Source of the DNA: Vibrio thalassae
GTDB taxonomy: Bacteria; Pseudomonadota; Gammaproteobacteria; Enterobacterales; Vibrionaceae
Direction: 5' to 3'
NCBI RefSeq assembly: GCF_900089835.1
Contig: NZ_OANU01000022.1
Span: forward strand, 1-64,000
Length of the DNA stretch: 64,000 nt
Position numbers and translations under genes: made by a program. Numbering within the stretch: position 1 is the stretch's first letter; each line of letters begins with the position of its first letter. This document shows positions 36,811 to 45,729 of this stretch, one piece after another. The notes beneath the pieces were generated by a model, which saw only the letters and a list, made by a program, of their open reading frames with translations, had not been told where the DNA came from and ran no database searches.

Positions 36811-38589
36811 TCAACTTGTTATAGAAGTCAGCAAGTAGCGTAAATGACTCTTTTTCGTAAATTTGTCATTCGAGATGAGACCTTTACGGTTCCAACCTTT
36901 CTGGAACATGTTCTGACGACGCTCCACACGGAACTCATAAAGAATCCATGGCGAAATGCCTTTAATGTAATCCAGTTTTTCCAGATATTCGATTTGCTTT
37001 TTGTATACATCTGTCATGTATGACTCGCTGAAGAAGCCAGTTTTCGGCGCACCCTCACCAATGAAACCATCAGCACCAGTCTCCGAAATAACAACCGGTT
37101 TACCTGGATTAGAGTTTTCACCGATTTCGATAAGGTCATCAAACACTTCTTCATACCAACCGTAATACTCGTTGATACCAATAATATCTAGATGCTCAGC
37201 CAAACGGTCCTCAATCTTGTTCTTCGCATGGTTAACCAAACAAGCTGCAGAAACTAGACGACAAGGATCATTGTCACGAGCGGTACGAACTAGACCAGAC
37301 ATAAACTCTAAGCGCGCATCCGTATCAGCGTTCTCATTACCCACTGACCACATAATGATACTTGCGCGGTTACGGTCACGTTTAATCATCTCTAGTAGTT
37401 GGTTTTCAGCGTCTCGGTAAGTTGCTGGATTTTCGAAATCTATCGCCCAATACACTGGTATTTCAGCCCAGATAAGGAAACCAAGCTCATCGGCCATTTT
37501 GGTCGCCATTTCATGGTGCGTATAGTGCGCAAATCGCATGTAATTGCAGTTCAGCTCTTTCGCATGCTGGAATCGACGCTTTAGGTCTTCCGGTGTGACA
37601 ACCTTGCCTATCGCTTTGTCATCTTCATGGACACTGATACCACGTAAGAAAGTATTCACACCATTAACAAAGATTTCAGTACCTTTAACTTCGACCTGTC
37701 TAAAACCGATACGATCAGTGACGACATCATTCCCGTAGGTTGCTGAAACATCATACAGTTTCGGACTTTCTGGAGACCAAAGCTCAGGCTCAACGCTTAA
37801 TTCTATTGTTGCTTTTCCATCTACAATTGACAGTCTCTCATTGATACCCAACTCCTCAATTGCAAAGGTAATTTCAGACTGTGAACCTTCAACTTCTACG
37901 TCAACATGCACTAAGTTATATTGACCGTTTGGTACTAAGTAGACATGTAAATCTCGAATGATCTCTTTTGGGGTTCTGACAATCTCGATATCACGGTATA
38001 TACCACCATAGTTGAACCAATCGGTATTGCGCATCGGAACTCGGTCTAGAGTGCGAGTATTGTTTACGCAACACATTATCCAGTTACGACCTTGGTTTAA
38101 CTTATCGGTGAACTCTGCAAAAAACGGAGTGGAACCACCGTAGTGATTACCTAAAAACTCGCCATTTAAGAACACCTTACAATCATATTGTGCAGCACCA
38201 ATACGTAAGAATACGCGCTCATCGGCACCAAACTCTTCATAGTCCCACGATTTTGTATACCAAGCACTCCCTTCGAAAAAGTACCACTTCTCCTTTTGCA
38301 TTTGCCAACACGAAGGAACTGGAATGGTTTCGCCGACGTATGGGTCATAATCCCAAGGTTCAATTCGTTGTTCTGCTGGCATCGGCTTCATGTCATACCA
38401 ACGTTGACGAAGGCCTGTATCTAAAAGGTCAACCGCAAAGTTCCAATGCCCATTAAGAGACTCTGTGTTGCGTCCCCCCATGAATAGCATGTTGGTGTGG
38501 TTTAAATTCTGTAAGTTAAAAGGCACATCATATTGTTCATCGTGCAAACAATTGATGGCATTTTCAGCAAGCTCAGAACGTTCTAACAT
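36811..38589 (-). CDS. uidA: Beta-glucuronidase, glycoside hydrolase family 2
   Basis: The enzyme cleaves beta-D-glucuronides to free glucuronate. Start ATG 38587-38589 (592 residues) is preferred over an upstream TTG start; GGAG lies ahead. GH2 domains are a jelly roll, an Ig-like domain and a TIM barrel. The acid/base glutamate is in WSVGNENADTD near 415 and the nucleophile glutamate in VISETGADGF near 500, as in E. coli UidA (603 residues). No signal peptide is seen, so it is cytoplasmic, implying glucuronides are imported intact, presumably by the adjoining TRAP system. It follows dctP by 52 bp. Confidence 0.95.
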   Translation of the reverse strand: MLERSELAENAINCLHDEQYDVPFNLQNLNHTNMLFMGGRNTESLNGHWNFAVDLLDTGLRQRWYDMKPMPAEQRIEPWDYDPYVGETIPVPSCWQMQKEKWYFFEGSAWYTKSWDYEEFGADERVFLRIGAAQYDCKVFLNGEFLGNHYGGSTPFFAEFTDKLNQGRNWIMCCVNNTRTLDRVPMRNTDWFNYGGIYRDIEIVRTPKEIIRDLHVYLVPNGQYNLVHVDVEVEGSQSEITFAIEELGINERLSIVDGKATIELSVEPELWSPESPKLYDVSATYGNDVVTDRIGFRQVEVKGTEIFVNGVNTFLRGISVHEDDKAIGKVVTPEDLKRRFQHAKELNCNYMRFAHYTHHEMATKMADELGFLIWAEIPVYWAIDFENPATYRDAENQLLEMIKRDRNRASIIMWSVGNENADTDARLEFMSGLVRTARDNDPCRLVSAACLVNHAKNKIEDRLAEHLDIIGINEYYGWYEEVFDDLIEIGENSNPGKPVVISETGADGFIGEGAPKTGFFSESYMTDVYKKQIEYLEKLDYIKGISPWILYEFRVERRQNMFQKGWNRKGLISNDKFTKKSHLRYLLTSITS

Positions 38590-38609
38590 CTTACGTAAAC
38601 TCCGAAAAC

Positions 38610-38630
38610 GGGAGCACAAAACGTGCTCCC
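38610..38630 (-). terminator. Intercistronic hairpin between dctP and uidA
   Basis: GGGAGCAC and GTGCTCCC form a perfect 8-bp stem with a 5-base loop, 11 bp after the dctP stop. On the minus strand GTTTTCGG follows, so termination would be partial. Such hairpins typically keep binding-protein mRNA in excess over downstream genes. Confidence 0.65.
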
Positions 38631-38641
38631 AAACTCAATCA

Positions 38642-39631
38642 TTATTGAACTGCTAACGCATCAATTCCGCGTACATAGTCCGCAATTGCTGGGTTGTTTA
38701 ACGCAGCGTCATGCATAGGTTTAACAGCATCAACAAATGGCTGCTTCTCAACTGTTACAAATTTAACGCCCATACCATCTTTTGCTTTTTCGATAGCTTC
38801 GTTAGTCATTTTGGTCCATAAGTCTTTGTGGTACATCATTGAGTCTTTAGCCGCTTTCTTAAGTGCTTCTTGTTGGTCTTGAGGTAACTTGTCCCAAACT
38901 TTGGAACTGATGACCAATACATCTGGAATCATAGTGTGCTCATCTTGGCTAAATACTTTCGCCACCTCACCATGACGAGCTGTTGTTAGAGCTGTCGGGT
39001 TATTTTCAGCACCATCCACAACGCCTTGCTGCATTGCAGTATATAGCTCACCGTAGGAAAGCGGTGTTGGTGACCCACCCATTAACTTGATCATTTCAAC
39101 TGCCGTTGGGCTAGGTTGAACACGAATTTTCATACCACTTAGATCAGCTGGAGAATTGATTGCCTTTGATGCGTAGAAACTGCGTGCACCGGCATCGTAA
39201 TATGTAAGACCAACAAAACCCTTGTCGTGAGAAGATTCAAGAATTTTCTCTCCGACTTCACCTTGCATTACACGGTAGTAGTGGTCACGGTCACGGAAGA
39301 TATAAGGAATGTTAAACGCACCATAAGCTGGTTCAAATGCTTCCATTTCACTCGCATTTGATTTCGCAATGTCTAAAGCACCATTCTGTAGCAATTCCAT
39401 CGATTCACGTTGAGTACCAAGCTGTCCGTTTGGATAAATACGGATACGAACTTCACCATCTGTCAGCTCTTTCACTTCATCAGCCATGTACTGCATTGAT
39501 TTATGCACAGGGTGATTACGGTCTTGGTTGTGGCTAAGTTTTAGCGTGGTTACTGCAGAAGCGGTAAAAGAAGTCGATGCAGCGAGAGCACAAGTAACGA
39601 AAGTTGTTAGTGCTGTTTTGTTCCAACGCAT
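38642..39631 (-). CDS. TRAP transporter solute-binding protein (DctP family)
   Basis: The periplasmic binding protein of a TRAP transporter. Start ATG 39629-39631 gives 329 residues with a signal peptide (MRWNKTALTTFVTCALAASTSFTASA) and GGAG ahead; an upstream start is rejected because it spoils the signal peptide. Family features are TLKLSHNQDRNHPVHKSMQYMADEV, YPNGQLGTQRE near 60, and the substrate-gate region GMKIRVQPSPTAVEMIKLMGGSPTPLSYGELYTAMQQGVVDGAE. The DctQ and DctM partners are divergent across the operator region. The locus suggests a hexuronate or glucuronide ligand. Confidence 0.92.
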   Translation of the reverse strand: MRWNKTALTTFVTCALAASTSFTASAVTTLKLSHNQDRNHPVHKSMQYMADEVKELTDGEVRIRIYPNGQLGTQRESMELLQNGALDIAKSNASEMEAFEPAYGAFNIPYIFRDRDHYYRVMQGEVGEKILESSHDKGFVGLTYYDAGARSFYASKAINSPADLSGMKIRVQPSPTAVEMIKLMGGSPTPLSYGELYTAMQQGVVDGAENNPTALTTARHGEVAKVFSQDEHTMIPDVLVISSKVWDKLPQDQQEALKKAAKDSMMYHKDLWTKMTNEAIEKAKDGMGVKFVTVEKQPFVDAVKPMHDAALNNPAIADYVRGIDALAVQ

Positions 39632-39682
39632 AGGGGAGTCTCCATTCAATTTATGTTCAGTTATAGGATTAATTATTACAAT

Positions 39683-39694
39683 TCGGTTAACCAA
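39683..39694. promoter_or_regulatory. UxuR-type operator, one mismatch
   Basis: TCGGT-TA-ACCAA, one base off TTGGT-N2-ACCAA, 52 bp upstream of dctP. Confidence 0.5.
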
Positions 39695-39774
39695 TTATGG
39701 CTAAATTCCGTTTCTTATTAACTACGCTATCAATCTGAACCATCACCAACCAATAATCAACGTAAAAAATCGAA

Positions 39775-39786
39775 TTGGTTGACCAA
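39775..39786. promoter_or_regulatory. UxuR-type operator, exact
   Basis: TTGGT-TG-ACCAA within AATTGGTTGACCAAT, matching half of the uxuR palindrome exactly. It is mid-way between dctP and dctQ. Confidence 0.75.
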
Positions 39787-39808
39787 TGTCATACTTTCAC
39801 CGCCTAAA

Positions 39809-39821
39809 TTGGTTGGACCAA
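39809..39821. promoter_or_regulatory. UxuR-type operator with 3-bp spacer
   Basis: TTGGT-TGG-ACCAA: both half-sites are perfect but one base farther apart than in the other copies. It lies next to a CRP site on the dctQ side. Confidence 0.55.
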
Positions 39822-39827
39822 TTTTAT

Positions 39828-39843
39828 TGTGAGATTTATCACA
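39828..39843 (+). promoter_or_regulatory. Consensus CRP site upstream of dctQ
   Basis: TGTGA-GATTTA-TCACA is a full match to the CRP consensus, about 100 bp before dctQ. It suggests cAMP-CRP activation of the plus-strand arm and possibly dctP. Confidence 0.75.
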
Positions 39844-39939
39844 AGCGGTTTCAATTTACTGTGTTTAAATCTGCTCAACCTTACCTCTTGCTTTTTTTCC
39901 CAATTATAAGACGAAGGATTTCGTCAACTAGGAGATGTT

Positions 39940-40458
39940 ATGAATAAGCTCATTACGATAATGAATAAGGTTTTATCCTTATTCTGTATTTCGCTGAGTA
40001 GTGTTTTAGTTGTTTGCGTGTCTTGGCAGGTGTTCTCTCGCTATGTATTAAACGCGCCGAGTACATTCACTGATGAAGTTGCCCGTTTTCTCTTTATCTG
40101 GGTTGGTTTGATGGGTGCAGCTTATACGTTAGGGCAAAAACGCCACCTTGCTATTGACTTATTAGCAATGAAAATCGAACACGACGAAGTTAAACATAAC
40201 AAGTTGAAGTTACTGATTAATATGATCAGCATGTCTTTCGCCTCCATCATTATGGTCTATGGTGGCGGTAGATTAATGTTAAAAACTCTAGCGACAGGTC
40301 AAGTATCTCCCGCTCTAGGTATAGAGATGGGTTTAGTGTATGCCGCAATTCCTCTTGCGGGCTTATTTATGGTGATTTATTTGGTCCAAGATATTCTTGA
40401 GAATATCGCTTTTATGACCTCAAAAAATACCAACTCTTCCACTCTTTCAAACCAATAA
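39940..40458 (+). CDS. TRAP transporter small permease (DctQ family)
   Basis: The 172-residue membrane protein has four hydrophobic helices and the DctQ signature FSRYVLNAPSTFTDEVARFLFIWVGLMGAAYTLGQKRHLAIDLL. It pairs with the large permease 18 bp downstream and with the dctP binding protein across the promoter region to form a sodium-driven importer. First gene of the plus-strand operon. Confidence 0.93.
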   Translation: MNKLITIMNKVLSLFCISLSSVLVVCVSWQVFSRYVLNAPSTFTDEVARFLFIWVGLMGAAYTLGQKRHLAIDLLAMKIEHDEVKHNKLKLLINMISMSFASIIMVYGGGRLMLKTLATGQVSPALGIEMGLVYAAIPLAGLFMVIYLVQDILENIAFMTSKNTNSSTLSNQ

Positions 40459-40476
40459 TTAATAAGGAATATTACT

Positions 40477-41778
40477 GTGGAATGGCAAATAATTATTGTT
40501 TTATTTGGTAGCTTTTTCCTTTTCCTAGGATTAGGGGTTCCGATTTCGTTCGCTATTGGTATTGCGTCATTATTAACGGTAATGATGACACTACCTTTTG
40601 ATGCCGCTATCGCCGTTATTTCTCAGAAAATGGCATCCGGCCTTGATAGCTTTGCTCTACTAGCAATACCATTCTTTATCCTAGCGGGTAATATCATGAA
40701 CCAAGGCGGTATTGCACTTCGCCTTATTGAATTCGCAAAAGTACTTGGAGGCCGCCTCCCAGGGTCGTTAGCTCACGTAAACGTACTTGCTAACATGATG
40801 TTTGGTGCTATTTCAGGTTCAGCCGTGGCCTCTGGCGCAGCTGTAGGTGGCACCATGGCACCGCTACAAAAGAAGGAAGGCTATGACCCAGCCTACTCTG
40901 CAGCTGTTAACATTACTTCGTGTCCAACAGGTTTATTAATTCCACCGAGCAATACATTCATCGTTTATTCTCTGATCTCAGGTGGTACATCAATAGGTGC
41001 ACTTTTCCTCGCAGGTTATATCCCTGGCATAATTATGGGACTTGGTCTTATGATCGTTGCCGCTATTATTGCTAAGAAACGAGGCTATCCTGTTGCCGCT
41101 AAACCATCGACCTCTGTTGTCATTAAGAAAACACTTGATGCTTTACCAGCGCTGAGCTTAATCATCGTCATCATGGGCGGTATCATCGGCGGTATTTTCA
41201 CAGCGACTGAAGCATCTGCCATTGCTGTTGTTTATACGCTATTACTAGCTGTAGTTTTCTATCGTGAAGTATCGATCAAACAGCTTCCGGGCATCATTCT
41301 TGAATCTGTCGTTACGACATCCATTGTTTTACTACTTATAGGTGCGTCAATGGGCATGTCGTGGGCAATGGCGAACGCTGATATCCCTTATATGATAAGT
41401 GATGCCTTATTAGCCGTATCGGAAAACCCATTGATCATTCTGCTGATCATCAACTTGATTCTGCTTATTGTCGGTATCTTCATGGATATGACACCAGCGC
41501 TACTGATCTTTACACCTATTTTCCTTCCAATCGCGATGGACCTAGGTATGGATCCAGTTCACTTCGGTATCATGATGACCTTCAACCTATGTATCGGTAT
41601 CTGTACTCCACCTGTAGGTAGTGCGCTGTTTATCGGTTGTTCTGTAGGCGATGTGAAGATCGACAAAGTTATCAAACCATTACTGCCTTTCTACGCTGTA
41701 TTGGTACTAGCACTAATGCTAGTGACTTTCGTACCTCAAGTAAGCCTGATACTACCTCAACTATTCCTAGGCTACTAA
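40477..41778 (+). CDS. TRAP transporter large permease (DctM family)
   Basis: The 433-residue protein has about 12 membrane helices. Signatures include LGVPISFAIGIASLLTVM, FALLAIPFFILAGNIMNQGGIALRLIEFA and GAISGSAVASGAAVGGTMAPLQKKEGYDPAYSAAVNITSCPTGLLIPPSN. It is the transport channel of the TRAP system, driven by an ion gradient. The start is GTG 40477-40479. It follows dctQ and precedes the GH31 gene by 60 bp containing a hairpin. Confidence 0.95.
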   Translation: MEWQIIIVLFGSFFLFLGLGVPISFAIGIASLLTVMMTLPFDAAIAVISQKMASGLDSFALLAIPFFILAGNIMNQGGIALRLIEFAKVLGGRLPGSLAHVNVLANMMFGAISGSAVASGAAVGGTMAPLQKKEGYDPAYSAAVNITSCPTGLLIPPSNTFIVYSLISGGTSIGALFLAGYIPGIIMGLGLMIVAAIIAKKRGYPVAAKPSTSVVIKKTLDALPALSLIIVIMGGIIGGIFTATEASAIAVVYTLLLAVVFYREVSIKQLPGIILESVVTTSIVLLLIGASMGMSWAMANADIPYMISDALLAVSENPLIILLIINLILLIVGIFMDMTPALLIFTPIFLPIAMDLGMDPVHFGIMMTFNLCIGICTPPVGSALFIGCSVGDVKIDKVIKPLLPFYAVLVLALMLVTFVPQVSLILPQLFLGY

Positions 41779-41797
41779 TCTCACCAAATATCATTCT

Positions 41798-41817
41798 GAG
41801 AGCCCGTTTGGGCTCTC
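41798..41817 (+). terminator. Intra-operon hairpin after dctM
   Basis: GAGAGCCC and GGGCTCTC form an 8-bp stem with a GTTT loop. It is followed by TCTATTG, not a clean T-tract, so it is more likely a partial terminator or RNA-stabilising structure between transporter and enzyme genes. Confidence 0.55.
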
Positions 41818-41838
41818 TCTATTGAAAGGAATTCTAAA

Positions 41839-44235
41839 GTGAAGACCATTAGAAACTGGCAATTTAAGCAGCAAAATAATAACGAAGTAATTCTAAGCTG
41901 CGACGACAAACACACTCTCCATTTATTCGTACTAGAGAACCATCTAATTCGTGTGTTATTCCAACGTCACAATACTCTTCGCCTTGACAGAACTTGGATG
42001 GTGGCACCCGATGGTAACGATGTACCATGGGAAGGTCGCGACAGAATGTCACTAGAGGGGTTCACCTTACCAACATTCGAACTCTACGAAAACCAAGATA
42101 CTCTATGCGTTGAGACAGAGCAGTTGCGTTTAACTGTCCACCAGCCTCTATGGATGGAGTGGGAACATAAAGTAAATGGTGAGTGGAAACCATTAACTAA
42201 AGATCGCAAAACAGGCGCATACCAATTGGGTGTCAGTGAACCAGGTATTGCCCACTTTATGAATCGTGGTGACAACGAACTATACTACGGTCTTGGAGAG
42301 AAGACCGGCAACCTCAATCGTGAAGGTCGTCGTTTTGAAATGCGCAACCTAGATGCAATGGGTTATGACGCAAGCAAGACCGATCCACTGTACAAACATG
42401 TTCCTTTCTATATAACTAAAACGACCTCTGATGAAAGTGGCGCATCGTTTGGTGTTTTTTATGACAACTTAGCAAGTTGCTGGTTTGATTTAGGAAATGA
42501 GCTGGATAACTACCACATCAAATACCGTAGCTATCGTGCCGAAGATGGTGACCTAGACCTGTATTTCATGTACGGCGAAAGCATTAAAAATGTGACTCAA
42601 CAGTTTGTCCGTTTAACTGGTGGCACTGCCTTTGGTCCGAAATGGAGCTTGGGTTACAGCGGCTCAACCATGCAATACACAGACGCACCTAATTCTCAGG
42701 AGTTACTAGAAGGTTTTGTAGACCAGTGTGCAGAGCACGGTATCCCTTGCGACTCGTTCCAACTTTCTTCGGGTTATACGTCTATCGGGGACAAACGCTA
42801 TGTCTTCAACTGGAACTACGAAAAAGTTCCTAATCCAAATGCAATGTCAGACCATTTCCATGCTCATGGGCTGAAGCTAGCTGCAAATATTAAGCCTTGT
42901 TTGCTACATGACCATCCTCGTTTCGATGAAGTCAAAGAGAAAGGCTTGTTCATTAAAGATTCCGAGTATGACCTCCCAGAAAACTCGGTGTTCTGGGATG
43001 CGGACGGCTCACACCTTGATTTTACCAATCCAGAAACTATCAAGTGGTGGCAAGACAATGTTAAAGAGCAGTTATTAGAGAAAGGCATCGACTCTACTTG
43101 GAATGACAATAACGAATACGAGATATGGGACAAGAGTGCACGTTGCTTCGGTTTCGGCAAAGAGATTCCTGTGGGCCTGATTCGCCCACTACAACCATTA
43201 CTCATGATGCGAGCTTCTTACGAAGCGCAGACCGAGTTCGCTCCAGAACTTCGCCCATACCTGATTTCACGCTCAGGGTGCCCTGGGATGAACCGCTATG
43301 TTCAAACTTGGAGTGGTGACAACAGAACCAACTGGACCAGCTTAAAATACAATATCAAAATGGGTTTAGGTATGAGCTTGTCTGGCTTGTATAACCTTGG
43401 TCATGATGTTGGTGGTTTTTCGGGCGACAAGCCTGACCCTGAACTCTTCGCTCGTTGGGTACAGAACGGTGTTATGCACCCACGTTTCACCATCCACTCT
43501 TGGAATGACGATGGCAGCGTTAACGAACCTTGGATGCATCCAACTGTCACTCCTATTATTCGTGACGCAATGAAGATTCGTTACCAGCTTCTTCCTTACA
43601 TCTATGATTCGTTGTATCAAGCTCATACTCATGATGAACCAATGCTTCGCCCTACGTTCCTAGACCATGAGCATGATGAAAATACCTTTATCGAAAATGA
43701 CGACTACCTACTAGGAAAAGATCTACTCGTCGCTTCTGTAGTAGAAGAAGGACAACGTGAGCGTGACATCTATCTTCCAAATAACGAGGATGGTTGGTAC
43801 GACTTCTACACAGGTCAATGGTATAGCGCCGGTAACACAATTTCCGTCGCCGCACCACTAGAGCGTATCCCTCTGCTTGCTCGTGCAGGTTCAGTGATCC
43901 CGACAAGTGCGAGAATCGCTAATGCCAACGCCCAAAAAGACGACCGTCGTGGCCTGAATATTTACCCACTCCAAGGCGTGGGACAGACTCAATGTAGCAT
44001 TTTTGATGATGACGGTGAGTCTAACGGTTATCTTGCAGGCAACCACATTACTCTGAATATCGAAATGGTTTGCGACAACAACATCATTACTTTGAATATC
44101 ACTCGTACCGGTGACTTCCTACCGGCATATGACACATTAACGCTGAACCTTCCAAACAGCGAAAAACGTCAACTCATCGTTAACGGAAATACCTATCAAA
44201 ACGGTGATGCGTTTCCACTTTCAGCGGCTAAATAA
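41839..44235 (+). CDS. Glycoside hydrolase family 31 alpha-glycosidase
   Basis: The 798-residue cytoplasmic protein (no signal peptide) has GH31 layout: an N-terminal beta-sandwich (about 1-230), a barrel with nucleophile aspartate in GIDSTWNDNNEYE near 418 and acid/base aspartate in TWSGDNRTNW near 494, and C-terminal beta-domains. GH31 enzymes hydrolyse alpha-glucosides, alpha-xylosides, alpha-galactosides or sulfoquinovosides. In a glucuronide operon an alpha-linked uronide or an alpha-glycosyl-glucuronate is plausible but unproven. The start is GTG 41839-41841 with AAAGGA upstream. Confidence 0.9.
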   Translation: MKTIRNWQFKQQNNNEVILSCDDKHTLHLFVLENHLIRVLFQRHNTLRLDRTWMVAPDGNDVPWEGRDRMSLEGFTLPTFELYENQDTLCVETEQLRLTVHQPLWMEWEHKVNGEWKPLTKDRKTGAYQLGVSEPGIAHFMNRGDNELYYGLGEKTGNLNREGRRFEMRNLDAMGYDASKTDPLYKHVPFYITKTTSDESGASFGVFYDNLASCWFDLGNELDNYHIKYRSYRAEDGDLDLYFMYGESIKNVTQQFVRLTGGTAFGPKWSLGYSGSTMQYTDAPNSQELLEGFVDQCAEHGIPCDSFQLSSGYTSIGDKRYVFNWNYEKVPNPNAMSDHFHAHGLKLAANIKPCLLHDHPRFDEVKEKGLFIKDSEYDLPENSVFWDADGSHLDFTNPETIKWWQDNVKEQLLEKGIDSTWNDNNEYEIWDKSARCFGFGKEIPVGLIRPLQPLLMMRASYEAQTEFAPELRPYLISRSGCPGMNRYVQTWSGDNRTNWTSLKYNIKMGLGMSLSGLYNLGHDVGGFSGDKPDPELFARWVQNGVMHPRFTIHSWNDDGSVNEPWMHPTVTPIIRDAMKIRYQLLPYIYDSLYQAHTHDEPMLRPTFLDHEHDENTFIENDDYLLGKDLLVASVVEEGQRERDIYLPNNEDGWYDFYTGQWYSAGNTISVAAPLERIPLLARAGSVIPTSARIANANAQKDDRRGLNIYPLQGVGQTQCSIFDDDGESNGYLAGNHITLNIEMVCDNNIITLNITRTGDFLPAYDTLTLNLPNSEKRQLIVNGNTYQNGDAFPLSAAK

Positions 44236-44247
44236 GGAACCGATTCA

Positions 44248-45711
44248 ATGACAAATATCAGTAACCACACACTGAACGCATCTGTAAGCCAACCTAACTA
44301 CCTGCGTTCTGAGCTGAAATCACGAATCGTTCACCTAGGTTTCGGTGCATTCCACCGCGCACACCAAGGACTCTTTACTGATGAAGTTGCGCGAAGATCA
44401 CAAAGCGATTGGGGTATTTGTGAAATCAACCTTTTCGGTGGAGAAGAGTTAATTACTTCGCTACGTGCACAAGATCATTTATATAGTGTCGCTGAAAAAG
44501 GCGCTCAGTCAACTGACGTCAAAGTCATTGGTTCAGTAACAGAATCTCTACACCCAAGTTTAGACGGCATCGATGCTATTATTGAGAAGATGGCCGAGCC
44601 ACAGGTCGCCATTGTTTCAATGACTATCACTGAAAAAGGCTACTGCGCAGACCCTGCTACTGGTCGACTAGATAAGAACAATCCTTTAGTGGTTGCAGAC
44701 TTAGAAAGCCCATCTTCTCCAAAATCAGCACTAGGCTATATAGTGCAAGCCTTGAAAGTTCGTCGAGAACGTGGGCTATCACCATTTACTGTCATGTCTT
44801 GCGACAATGTACAAGAAAACGGTCACGTGGCGAAAGCGGCTATTTTAGAATTCGCTAAGTTATTAGATGCTGAGCTAGGCGCCTGGATTGAGGCAAATGT
44901 AACTTTCCCTTGCACTATGGTAGACCGTATCGTTCCCGCAGCAACGGAAGAAACGCTACGTGAAATCACTGAACTACTCGGCGTTGAAGACCCATGTGGT
45001 ATTGCTTGTGAACCTTTCCGCCAATGGGTAATCGAAGACAACTTCGTAGCTGGCCGTCCAGATTGGAACATCGCTGGTGCTGAGTTCGTTGCAGACGTTG
45101 TGCCTTATGAAGAGATGAAGCTAAGAATGCTCAACGGTAGTCACTCCTTCTTAGCTTACTTAGGTTACCTCGGTGGTTACGCTCATATTTCAGACACGAT
45201 GACAGATGCCGGTTATCGCAAAGCCGCTTTCGATATGATGATGTTAGCGCAATCCCCATCACTAAAGATGCCCGAAGGAACAGATTTAGAAGCTTACGCC
45301 AAGCTGCTCATTGATCGTTTCACTAACCCTAGCTTAAAACATAAGACTTGGCAGATCGCGATGGACGGTAGCCAAAAGATCCCTCAACGTATGGGGGGAA
45401 GCCTAAAATTCCATCTAGACCAAGGTTCTGAATTTAAGTGGCTTGCCGCTGGCATCGCTGGCTGGATGCGTTATGTATCGGGTGTTGATGAGCAAGGCAA
45501 CGAAATCGACGTTCGCGACCCAATGGCGACAATGCTTCGTAGTGTCTGCGATCAGCACGGTCTGAATGTCACTGTCGTCCCAGCATTACTTGGTATCGAA
45601 GCGATTTTTCCAGCTGATATTGGCCGTAACCTTCAGGTTATAAACGCCGTTTCGAGCGCTTATCAATCACTAATCGACAATGGTGCAAAAGCGACCGTCG
45701 CGGCACTTTAA
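44248..45711 (+). CDS. uxuB: Fructuronate reductase (mannitol dehydrogenase family)
   Basis: UxuB reduces D-fructuronate to D-mannonate with NADH. The 487-residue protein of the long-chain mannitol-dehydrogenase family has VHLGFGAFHRAHQGLFTDEV near 30, SCDNVQENG near 187, and the catalytic-site pattern KLRMLNGSHSFLAYLGYLGGY near 292-312. The step lies between uxaC and uxuA in the glucuronate pathway. It is 12 bp after the GH31 gene. Confidence 0.93.
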   Translation: MTNISNHTLNASVSQPNYLRSELKSRIVHLGFGAFHRAHQGLFTDEVARRSQSDWGICEINLFGGEELITSLRAQDHLYSVAEKGAQSTDVKVIGSVTESLHPSLDGIDAIIEKMAEPQVAIVSMTITEKGYCADPATGRLDKNNPLVVADLESPSSPKSALGYIVQALKVRRERGLSPFTVMSCDNVQENGHVAKAAILEFAKLLDAELGAWIEANVTFPCTMVDRIVPAATEETLREITELLGVEDPCGIACEPFRQWVIEDNFVAGRPDWNIAGAEFVADVVPYEEMKLRMLNGSHSFLAYLGYLGGYAHISDTMTDAGYRKAAFDMMMLAQSPSLKMPEGTDLEAYAKLLIDRFTNPSLKHKTWQIAMDGSQKIPQRMGGSLKFHLDQGSEFKWLAAGIAGWMRYVSGVDEQGNEIDVRDPMATMLRSVCDQHGLNVTVVPALLGIEAIFPADIGRNLQVINAVSSAYQSLIDNGAKATVAAL

Positions 45712-45729
45712 GGGTGAGTTAAGGAATTA

